NCBI GenBank assembly: GCA_958407555.1
Contig: CATYJC010000040.1
Coordinates: 1 to 14,379, forward strand
DNA length: 14,379 nt
Direction of reading: 5' to 3'
Source of the DNA: an uncultured Collinsella sp.
GTDB lineage: Bacteria; Actinomycetota; Coriobacteriia; Coriobacteriales; Coriobacteriaceae
Part shown: positions 1-5,548 of the stretch, in pieces
How positions within the stretch are numbered: position 1 is the first letter of the stretch
Layout of the letters: each line of letters starts with the position of its first letter
Position numbers and translations under genes: made by a program
Notes under the pieces: model-generated
Database searches by the model: none
The model's input: the letters and a program-made list of their open reading frames with translations, nothing else
Told to the model about the DNA's origin: nothing

Positions 1-334
1 GCTTGATGGCGCCGGCCTGGTAGACGGAGGTGGCGGGCACGTCGAGCTCGGTCTCGGGCGTGATGCGGGCGCGATCGGCGGCGTCTCCGGGGGCAGCGGC
101 ACGGCGCTTGGGGAAGCGCTCGGCCATGGCGTCCATGGCGGCGTCGAAGGCGTCGGCAGCGCCATGGAATTGTTCGTCCAGGCCCTCGACCTCAACGGCC
201 TTGGCGGGAGCGATGACAAGCTCGTCGGAAAGCTCGAGCTTGGTCTGGTTCATCTTGAGCCAGCCCCAAGTGGCGGCCGGCATAGCGTTGACCTGCTCAA
301 GCGTGGTAGCAGCGGTGTTGGTTTCCTGTTTCAT
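1..334 (-). CDS. sufD: Fe-S cluster assembly protein SufD (N-terminal part, cut by the left window edge)
   Basis: Only the first 111 codons are inside the window. The protein begins MKQETNTAATTLEQVNAMPAA and continues with TWGWLKMNQTKLEL, which resembles the 'P.ptW.wLk.N' opening of SufD proteins. SufD is the non-catalytic partner of SufB in the SufBC2D scaffold that assembles Fe-S clusters in the cytoplasm. The start ATG shares one base with the sufB stop codon (TAATG), so the two genes are translationally coupled; this overlap fixes the start. The operon order sufC-sufB-sufD supports the assignment, because the visible N-terminal part is itself poorly conserved in this family. The C-terminal beta-helix, where the diagnostic residues lie, is outside the window. 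A second SufB-like paralogue is less likely. Confidence 0.85.
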   Translation of the reverse strand, partial: MKQETNTAATTLEQVNAMPAATWGWLKMNQTKLELSDELVIAPAKAVEVEGLDEQFHGAADAFDAAMDAMAERFPKRRAAAPGDAADRARITPETELDVPATSVYQAGAIK

Positions 335-1746
335 TATCCGATCGCTCCTTCCATCTCGAGCTTGATCAGGTTGTTCATCTCGACGGCGTACTCAAGCGGC
401 AGTTCCTTGGAGACCGGGTTGGCAAAGCCGTTGACGATCATGGTGCGTGCCTCTTCCTCCGAGATGCCGCGGCTCATCAGGTAGAACACCTTGTCGTCGC
501 CGATGCGGCCGATGGTGGCCTCGTGGCCGATGTCGACATTCTTGGCGCGGATGTCCATGGCGGGGATGGTATCGGAGCGGCTCTGGTCGTCGAGCATGAG
601 CGACTGGCAGCTTACGGTTGCCTTGGAACCCTCGGCCTTGGGCGTGGCCACGATAGAGCTACGGAAGGTCTGGATGCCGCCGCTCTTGGAGATGCCCTTG
701 GTCTCGACGGTCGCCGAGGTCTCGGGTGCGTTGAGCACGACTTTGCAGCCGGTATCGAGGTTCTGGCCGGCGCCGGCAAAGGTGATGCCGGTAAAGCTCG
801 AGCGGGCGCGACGGCCGTTGAGCACGCTCATGGGGTAGAGATAACCCACGTGGCTACCGAAGGAGCCGCTGATCCACTCGATGTCGCCGTCCTCGTCCAC
901 GCGTGCACGCTTGGTATTGAGGTTATACATGTTCTTGGACCAGTTCTCGATGGTCGAGTAGCGCAGGTGCGCACGCTTGCCCACAAAGAGCTCCACAGCG
1001 CCGGCGTGGAGGTTGGCCACGTTGTATTTGGGCGCGGAGCAGCCCTCGATAAAGTGCAGGTCGGCGTCGTCCTCGACGATGATGAGCGTGTGCTCAAACT
1101 GGCCGGCGCCCTTGGCGTTGAGGCGGAAGTAGCTCTGCAGCGGGAAGTCGAGCTTGGTGCCCTTGGGCACGTAGACAAACGAGCCGCCCGACCACACGGC
1201 GCCGTGCAGGGCCGCAAACTTGTGGTCGGTGGGCGGGATGAGCGTCATAAACTTCTCGTGGATGAGCGGCTCCCACTGCGGGTCGTGCAGGGCCTCCTCA
1301 ATGCCGGAGTAGACGATACCCATCTTGGACGCGGTGTCCTGCATGTTGTGGTAGACCAGCTCGGAGTCGTATTGCGCGCCGACGCCCGCCAGATAGCTGC
1401 GCTCGGCCTCGGGGATGCCCAGGCGCTCAAAAGTGTTCTTGATGTCGTCGGGCACCGACTCCCAGTCGTGCTTTTGGTCGGTGTTGGGCTTGACGTAGGT
1501 GACGATGTTGTCCATGTCCAGGCCCTCGATGGAGGGGCCCCACGTCGGATCCGGGAAACGGTTAAAGATCTCGAGGGACTTGAGGCGCAGGTCGAGCATC
1601 CACTGCGGCTCGTCCTTCTTGGCGCTGATCTCGCGCACGATGTCGGGCGTGATGCCGGCGTCGAGGCGCTCGAAACCCTCCTCGCCATAGGTGAAGTCGT
1701 AGAGGCTGCGGTCGATGTCCGCGACCTCGGTGCGGTTCTTGGTCAT
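334..1746 (-). CDS. sufB: Fe-S cluster scaffold protein SufB
   Basis: This is the 470-residue scaffold subunit of the SufBCD complex, which receives sulfur and builds [Fe-S] clusters in the cytoplasm. The C-terminal half carries the SufB core: SGSFGSHVGYLYPMSVLNGR (about 293-312), TVSCQSLMLDDQSRSDTIP (377-395) and HEATIGRI (408-415). Residues known to matter in E. coli SufB appear with matching spacing: R208 and N210 (QSYFRLN), C236 (EGCSAP), C380 (SCQSL) and E409 (HEAT). C236-R208 and E409-C380 have the same distances as in E. coli. Length fits the family (about 470-495). A ribosome site AGGGG lies about 8 bases before the ATG and overlaps the sufC stop; sufC ends 12 bases upstream, and sufD begins on the stop codon. 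Nothing looks damaged. Confidence 0.98.
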   Translation of the reverse strand: MTKNRTEVADIDRSLYDFTYGEEGFERLDAGITPDIVREISAKKDEPQWMLDLRLKSLEIFNRFPDPTWGPSIEGLDMDNIVTYVKPNTDQKHDWESVPDDIKNTFERLGIPEAERSYLAGVGAQYDSELVYHNMQDTASKMGIVYSGIEEALHDPQWEPLIHEKFMTLIPPTDHKFAALHGAVWSGGSFVYVPKGTKLDFPLQSYFRLNAKGAGQFEHTLIIVEDDADLHFIEGCSAPKYNVANLHAGAVELFVGKRAHLRYSTIENWSKNMYNLNTKRARVDEDGDIEWISGSFGSHVGYLYPMSVLNGRRARSSFTGITFAGAGQNLDTGCKVVLNAPETSATVETKGISKSGGIQTFRSSIVATPKAEGSKATVSCQSLMLDDQSRSDTIPAMDIRAKNVDIGHEATIGRIGDDKVFYLMSRGISEEEARTMIVNGFANPVSKELPLEYAVEMNNLIKLEMEGAIG

Positions 1747-1758
1747 TGCGTCGCCCCT

Positions 1759-2559
1759 TTACGCCTGCTGCTCGGCAGCGGCGGCCTCGGCCTGGGCGCG
1801 CTGCTCGGCGGCCTCGCGCTCGAAGGTCTCAAAACCGTTCTTGTCGATCCAGGGGATCAGCGAGGCATCGTCCTCGCGCACGATATGGCCCTTGACCATA
1901 ACGTGGACGCGGTCGACATCCAGGTGCTCCAGGATGCGCGTGTTGTGCGTGATGATGAGCATGGACCCGTCGCAGCTCTTGCGGTAGGCGTCCATGCCGT
2001 GGCTGACGGTGGAAAGCGCGTCGACGTCCAGACCAGAGTCGGTCTCGTCCAAGATGGCGAGCTTGGGCTGCAGCAGCAGGAGCTGGAGCATCTCGACCTT
2101 CTTTTTCTCGCCGCCCGAGAAGCCAACGCCTAGCTCACGGTTGAGGTAGGCAGTGTCCATGTTGAGCTCGGCCGCGAGCTCTTTGACGCGGCGACGGAAC
2201 TCCTTGCCCTTCATCTCCAGGCCGGGGCGGCCGGCGATGCTGGCGCGCAAAAAGCTCGACAGCGGCACGCCGGGAATCTCGACCGGGGCCTGGAAGCTCA
2301 GGAACAGACCGGCGCGCGAGCGCTTGTCGGTTGTGAGCTCGGTGATGTCCTGGCCGTCAAAGACGATGCGGCCGTCCTGCACGGTGTAGACGGGGTCGCC
2401 CATGACCAGGTGGCCGAGGGTGGACTTGCCGGCGCCGTTTGGGCCCATCAGCACATGGGTCTCGCCGGCGGCGACGTTGAGGTTGACGTTGTGGAGGATG
2501 GTCTTCTCGTCCACGGAGGCTGTCAGACCTTCGATGGAAAGCAGCGGATTTGCGCTCAT
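1759..2559 (-). CDS. sufC: Fe-S assembly ATPase SufC
   Basis: SufC is the ABC-type ATPase that drives conformational change of the SufB-SufD scaffold; it is soluble and is not a transporter. All ABC motifs are present in the 266-residue product: Walker A GPNGAGKS (39-46), Q-loop Q90, signature FSGGEKKK (147-154), Walker B LAILDETDSGLD (167-178, catalytic E172) and switch H205. The DETDSGLD form is typical of SufC. The tail (about 248-266) is an Ala/Gln/Glu-rich extension beyond the usual end. I chose the ATG at 2559 because GAGAGGG lies 7 bases upstream and the protein then opens MSANPLLSIEGL. An in-frame ATG at 2589 would add ten residues but has no convincing ribosome site. It is first in the sufCBD operon; no sufS or sufU is visible. 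Confidence 0.97.
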   Translation of the reverse strand: MSANPLLSIEGLTASVDEKTILHNVNLNVAAGETHVLMGPNGAGKSTLGHLVMGDPVYTVQDGRIVFDGQDITELTTDKRSRAGLFLSFQAPVEIPGVPLSSFLRASIAGRPGLEMKGKEFRRRVKELAAELNMDTAYLNRELGVGFSGGEKKKVEMLQLLLLQPKLAILDETDSGLDVDALSTVSHGMDAYRKSCDGSMLIITHNTRILEHLDVDRVHVMVKGHIVREDDASLIPWIDKNGFETFEREAAEQRAQAEAAAAEQQA

Positions 2560-2578
2560 GCTGTCCCTCTCTGTATAT

Positions 2579-2598
2579 GGTGTACTCATAGGTGTACT
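2579..2598. repeat. Short direct repeat in the sufC leader
   Basis: GGTGTACT occurs at 2579-2586 and again at 2591-2598 with CATA between. On the suf mRNA it lies between the predicted transcription start and the sufC ribosome site, spanning the unused ATG at 2589. Its role is unknown and it may be chance. Confidence 0.3.
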
Positions 2599-2623
2599 AA
2601 ACCCTAGGAATCTTCTCGGAATA

Positions 2624-2651
2624 AAGTTACTATGGGTTCGGCGTTAGTCAA
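2624..2651 (-). promoter_or_regulatory. Predicted sigma-70-type promoter of sufCBD
   Basis: Read leftward, TTGACT (2651-2646) and TAACTT (2629-2624) are separated by 16 bases. The -35 matches consensus at five of six positions; the -10 is weak. Transcription would start near 2617, leaving a leader of about 58 bases before the sufC ATG. The IscR-like site lies only four bases upstream of the -35. Position and operator context support it; there is no direct evidence of use. Confidence 0.5.
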
Positions 2652-2667
2652 GGGAAAACCCGACTAA
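2644..2667. repeat. Inverted repeat overlapping the suf -35 and the IscR-like site
   Basis: TTAGTC (2644-2649) is the exact reverse complement of GACTAA (2662-2667). Inside it GGG (2652-2654) can pair with CCC (2659-2661) around AAAA, with two unpaired A on the left arm. It covers the suf -35 and half of the predicted operator, so it may be a second regulator half-site arrangement rather than an RNA hairpin. Confidence 0.4.
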
Positions 2668-2680
2668 TCCACTCGACTTT
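2656..2680. promoter_or_regulatory. IscR type-1-like operator between sufC and the Rrf2 regulator
   Basis: The core CCGACTAATCCACTCGA (2660-2676) fits the half-site pattern YYGACTR-N3-YAGTCRR at every defined position but one. Over 25 bases it agrees with the E. coli IscR type-1 consensus, as I remember it, at about 21 positions. It sits next to the suf -35 and upstream of the regulator gene, where an Fe-S-sensing Rrf2 protein would be expected to act on both. Whether it represses or activates suf cannot be told from sequence. Confidence 0.6.
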
Positions 2681-2739
2681 TCAGATTGTGGGACAAATTC
2701 ATCGGAAGTGCTTGTCCCCAGCGTTATGGAAGGGCAGGT

Positions 2740-3171
2740 ATGCTCATTTCTTCTAAGGGCCGCTATGCCCTCCGTCTGATGATCTATATCGCAGCGCTTG
2801 GTGACGTCGAGGGCAAAATCGCCCTGCGCGAGGTCGCCGACCGTGAGCATATCTCGCAGAAGTATCTGGAGCAGCTGGTTCGTCCGCTTATGAAGGCTGG
2901 CCTGCTTAAGAGCGTGCGCGGCAAGGGCGGCGGCTACATGATGGCCAAGGACCCGGCTGAGGTGCGTGCCGGCGACATCCTGCGTGCTGTTGAGGGCAGC
3001 ACGGCTCCAGTGGCGTGCGATGGCATCGACAACAGCTGCACCCGCAGCGATCTGTGCTCAACGGTCAAGTTCTGGCGCGGCCTGGACGACGTGATCGAAA
3101 AGTACGTCGACGGCGTGACGCTGGCCGACCTGGCCACCGTCCCCGAGATCAACTTCGACATTAAGCTGTAG
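2740..3171 (+). CDS. Rrf2/IscR-family transcriptional regulator, probable Fe-S sensor controlling suf
   Basis: The 143-residue protein opens MLISSKGRYALRLMIYIA, a hallmark of Rrf2 proteins. A winged helix-turn-helix covers about 1-70, with ISQKYLEQLVRPLMKAGLLKSVRG as recognition region and KGGGY (62-66) as wing. Three cysteines, C93, C100 and C106, follow in C-X6-C-X5-C spacing, close to the C-X5-C-X5-C of IscR that holds a [2Fe-2S] cluster. It probably represses or activates sufCBD according to cluster supply. I chose the ATG at 2740 over an in-frame ATG at 2686 because GGAAGGGCAGG lies just upstream and the family N-terminus starts there. It is divergent from sufC, and the HEPN gene follows after 12 bases. 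CymR-like cysteine regulators lack the three cysteines, so an IscR-like role is preferred. Confidence 0.93.
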   Translation: MLISSKGRYALRLMIYIAALGDVEGKIALREVADREHISQKYLEQLVRPLMKAGLLKSVRGKGGGYMMAKDPAEVRAGDILRAVEGSTAPVACDGIDNSCTRSDLCSTVKFWRGLDDVIEKYVDGVTLADLATVPEINFDIKL

Positions 3172-3183
3172 GGGCTGGCTTTC

Positions 3184-3603
3184 GTGAAGTCGTACGAAGC
3201 CTTTGATTCGCGTCTGGCACTGCTAGAGACAGCTCGATTCCAAGATTTCGATAACGACCTTGTTGTCTCCGGATGTGCGTATATCTATGAGCAGGTTTTC
3301 GGTATCTCAATTACGCTCCTTAAGCGTCTGCTCGAGTATGAGGGCGCCACGCTTGCCGCGTCGGGGTCTCCTCGTGCTATCTTGAAGGAGGCCTACCGAT
3401 TCTACGACTTTATTGATGAGACGGCCTGGTTAGATATGCTCAGAGACCGCAACACGAACGTCCATATCTATGACAACAAGCTCGCTCAAGATTTGATTCA
3501 GCACATCTTGAACGTCTATATTCCCGCTTTCTGTCAGTTGAGAGACGGGTTGATGGAGCGTTACGGCGAGCTTCTGCTGGCTCCCGACGACCAGTTTGTT
3601 TAA
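3184..3603 (+). CDS. HEPN-domain protein, HI0074-type nucleotidyltransferase substrate-binding family
   Basis: This 139-residue alpha-helical protein matches the HI0074 pattern: SGSPRAILKEAYRFYDFID (60-78) then WLDMLRDRNTNVHIYD (82-97) and LAQDLIQHI. HEPN proteins of this kind are usually encoded beside a small MNT nucleotidyltransferase, as a toxin-antitoxin pair or a two-part enzyme. The motif R89-X4-H94-X-Y96 is the same as in HepT-type HEPN RNases, where the tyrosine is AMPylated by the partner. No MNT gene is visible: upstream is the Rrf2 regulator, downstream a surface protein. The start is GTG; AGGGG next to the rrf2 stop is its likely ribosome site, nine bases away, so the genes are probably co-transcribed. 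Family call is firm; activity is inference. Confidence 0.85.
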   Translation: MKSYEAFDSRLALLETARFQDFDNDLVVSGCAYIYEQVFGISITLLKRLLEYEGATLAASGSPRAILKEAYRFYDFIDETAWLDMLRDRNTNVHIYDNKLAQDLIQHILNVYIPAFCQLRDGLMERYGELLLAPDDQFV

Positions 3604-3646
3604 TTCCTTAAGATTTCGCGAAGGGTTGTTGCCGTTTACCAATGGG

Positions 3647-3675
3647 TTGTTGTGCAACAAACGGGGAGCTGTAAT
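3647..3675 (+). promoter_or_regulatory. Predicted promoter of the MPKTG surface protein, with an overlapping inverted repeat
   Basis: TTGTTG (3647-3652) and TGTAAT (3670-3675) are 17 bases apart; the -10 matches at five of six positions, the -35 at three. Transcription would start near 3682. TTGTTG-TG-CAACAA (3647-3660) is a near-palindrome covering the -35 and is a candidate operator. Confidence 0.5.
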
Positions 3676-3729
3676 ACTGAATCCATCTTTGCAAACTGCA
3701 CTTTAACCACACCAATGCAGGGAGGATGT

Positions 3730-5349
3730 ATGCAACCCAAGCATTCCGCGATTGTTGCGGGCCTGACGCTGGCGCTTTCGTTTGGCGCCGTTGCCGCACC
3801 CGCAACCGCTATAGCCGAGGAGCCCACGCCGGGCGTTGCCTCGGATGCCACCGATATCGATAAGGGCCTCTACACCCAGCAGTCCTTCTCGGGCGTGCTG
3901 AGGTCGGTTCAGGGTGTTTCGTTTGTCAATGTGACCGACGAGATGAAGTACTTTACCAAGTACGAGAGCCACGGCAATTACAACCAGGGTTTTTCTTATG
4001 GCGACGGCTATAACGCGCTGGGTTATTACCAGTTCGATCGCCGTTGGTCGCTTATTCCGTTTATGAAGCAGGTCTATAACTACGACTCTGCTAAGTACAG
4101 CATGCTTAAGGACGCGATTGACCGCGGCAGCGAGATTTCCAACGGAAGCAACCCCATGTATGCGAACGGCCAACTCACCGAGCTGGGCCGCATCGCGCAG
4201 GATGCCTTCCTGGGTGCTTACAACACCGATCCGGTTGAGTTCTCGGCGCTGCAGGATGCCTATGCGTACAACTCCTACTATGCGGTGACCGAGTCGTGGC
4301 TCAAGAACGCTCTGGGTATTGATATTTCCGGTCGTGCCGATTGCGTCAAAGGTATGGTTTGGAGCATCACCAACATGTGCGGTACCGGTGGTTGCCAGGA
4401 CTTTTTCCGTTGGGCGAATCTTTCCAACGATATGACCGACCGCGAGTTTGTGACCGCGCTTTCCAACAGCGTGGTTGATAACGTGGCACGCAAGTATTCG
4501 AGTCAGCCTCAGTATCATGATGGTTGGAAGAATCGCTATAAGAACGAGCTTAAGGACTGCCTGGTCTACATTGCTGAGGACGAGGCCGCTGCGGCAACGC
4601 CTGTGGAGCCCGATCCTGAGCCTAAGCCTGAGCCCACGCCTCGCCCGAACAAGGTCCCCGCTGCGCCTGCCGGGCCAACGGTGGAAACCGATAGTGATAC
4701 GGACAATGGCGGCGAGTCGGGTGCGCCTTCGACTGGTGTTGGCAACAATGATGGTGCCGGTAATGGCGGGACTGCTTCGGGTGGAACGGAGTCTGCTGGC
4801 GGTGCTGGTGATTCGGGCTCTGGTTCAACCGGTGGTTCTGCCTCCGGATCTACTGATAACAGCCCATCCAATGGCTCCACTGATGTCGGTGAGGACTCTG
4901 GCGCTGATTCCGACTCGACCGAGGGTTCCGATACCGATAATTCGTCGACCGAGAATAAGCCGTCCGTTGGCAAGCAGCTTGGCTCCAAGTTGGGCTATTC
5001 ACTGACGTCCGGTATCAACACCGGCTCGTCTTCTGATGAGGGTGCTTCTGGCGAGGCTCCCGAGTCCAGGACTGATGGCGATGCCGATGCTTCGACCAAT
5101 GCAGGCGCGAGACAGTCCGACGCCGATGCTCAGAAGCTTGACGACAAGAACGCCACCTCGACCACCACGACCACCACGACCACGACCAAGTCTTCGGGCG
5201 GTAACATGCCCAAGACGGGCGACCTCATCGTGATGGCGAGCCTTGCGAGCGCAAGCCTGGCTACGCTTGGTGCCACGTCCATTGTGAGTGGTAAGCACAA
5301 GCTTGATCGGCAGAAGAAGGCTGCTGGGGAGAACGGTTCCGAGGAGTAG
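3730..5349 (+). CDS. Secreted lysozyme-like (transglycosylase-like) protein with MPKTG sortase anchor
   Basis: The 539-residue precursor has a signal peptide (MQPKHSAIVAGLTLALSFGA, cleavage near residue 27-30). Residues about 65-285 form a globular domain: YESHGNYNQ (78-86, candidate catalytic E79) followed by ALGYYQFDRR (96-105) resembles the E-S-G-N-Y...G-YQF signature of lysozyme-like transglycosylases. Four cysteines (205, 217, 222, 277) could form disulfides outside the cell. About 290-490 is a Pro/Glu then Gly/Ser/Thr/Asp-rich stalk ending in nine threonines coded by ACC/ACG. MPKTG (493-497), a hydrophobic stretch and a Lys/Arg-containing tail make a sortase signal, so the product is wall-linked. 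GGGAGG precedes the ATG at 3730; an in-frame ATG at 3652 lies inside the promoter and is rejected. The substrate is presumed to be peptidoglycan. No sortase gene is in the window. Confidence 0.85.
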   Translation: MQPKHSAIVAGLTLALSFGAVAAPATAIAEEPTPGVASDATDIDKGLYTQQSFSGVLRSVQGVSFVNVTDEMKYFTKYESHGNYNQGFSYGDGYNALGYYQFDRRWSLIPFMKQVYNYDSAKYSMLKDAIDRGSEISNGSNPMYANGQLTELGRIAQDAFLGAYNTDPVEFSALQDAYAYNSYYAVTESWLKNALGIDISGRADCVKGMVWSITNMCGTGGCQDFFRWANLSNDMTDREFVTALSNSVVDNVARKYSSQPQYHDGWKNRYKNELKDCLVYIAEDEAAAATPVEPDPEPKPEPTPRPNKVPAAPAGPTVETDSDTDNGGESGAPSTGVGNNDGAGNGGTASGGTESAGGAGDSGSGSTGGSASGSTDNSPSNGSTDVGEDSGADSDSTEGSDTDNSSTENKPSVGKQLGSKLGYSLTSGINTGSSSDEGASGEAPESRTDGDADASTNAGARQSDADAQKLDDKNATSTTTTTTTTTKSSGGNMPKTGDLIVMASLASASLATLGATSIVSGKHKLDRQKKAAGENGSEE

Positions 5350-5382
5350 TCTTTCGGTTGCCGAGTAACTAAAGAGTAGGGA

Positions 5383-5416
5383 CGGGGTCCGGTGCGAATG
5401 CATCGGCCCCGTTTTG
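5383..5416 (+). terminator. Intrinsic terminator after the MPKTG surface protein gene
   Basis: CGGGG (5383-5387) pairs with CCCCG (5407-5411) and CCGGTGC (5389-5395) with GCATCGG (5400-5406, one G-U pair), with one bulged T and a GAAT loop. TTTT then GTTGT follows. It lies 34 bases past the stop codon. Confidence 0.85.
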
Positions 5417-5435
5417 TTGTGCAACGATTAGTTAT

Positions 5436-5456
5436 GCCCCCTCGGGGCCTTTGTTC
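5436..5456 (+). terminator. Possible second weak terminator hairpin
   Basis: GCCCC-CTC-GGGGC (5436-5448) forms a five-pair stem followed by CTTTGTT. The T run is interrupted, so it may only back up the strong terminator upstream. Confidence 0.25.
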
Positions 5457-5510
5457 CTACCGTTGCCCGATGCCTTTGCGCGGGTCCAGCGTTGCGCTTG
5501 AACTGCTCGC

Positions 5511-5516
5511 TACAAT
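5511..5516 (+). promoter_or_regulatory. Possible -10 element of the AAA-ATPase-like gene
   Basis: TACAAT matches the -10 consensus at five of six positions and lies 32 bases before the GTG start, giving a leader of about 26 bases. No good -35 stands at the expected distance, so this is weak. Confidence 0.3.
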
Positions 5517-5548
5517 GGCCTCATGCTGCGTTTTAGGGAGAAGATACG

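Noticed and set aside
523..2133. A 536-codon open frame on the plus strand opposite sufB and sufC
   Set aside because: It mirrors the strongly GC-biased third positions of two certain genes, is rich in Gly/Val/Asp/Leu shadow composition, matches no family and crosses the sufB/sufC junction.
2686..2739. Upstream in-frame start of the Rrf2 regulator
   Set aside because: It adds 18 residues not found in Rrf2 proteins and has no ribosome site; ATG 2740 fits the family start.
3703..4518. A 271-codon open frame antisense to the MPKTG surface protein
   Set aside because: It lies wholly over a well-supported gene with signal peptide and anchor, and shows no motif or ribosome site of its own.
3647..5425. 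The 12-base string TTGTTGTGCAAC on both sides of the MPKTG gene (3647-3658 and 5414-5425), possible target-site or attachment repeat
   Set aside because: Twelve-base matches are expected by chance in a window this long; one copy is in a promoter, the other in the terminator T run, and no mobility gene is present.
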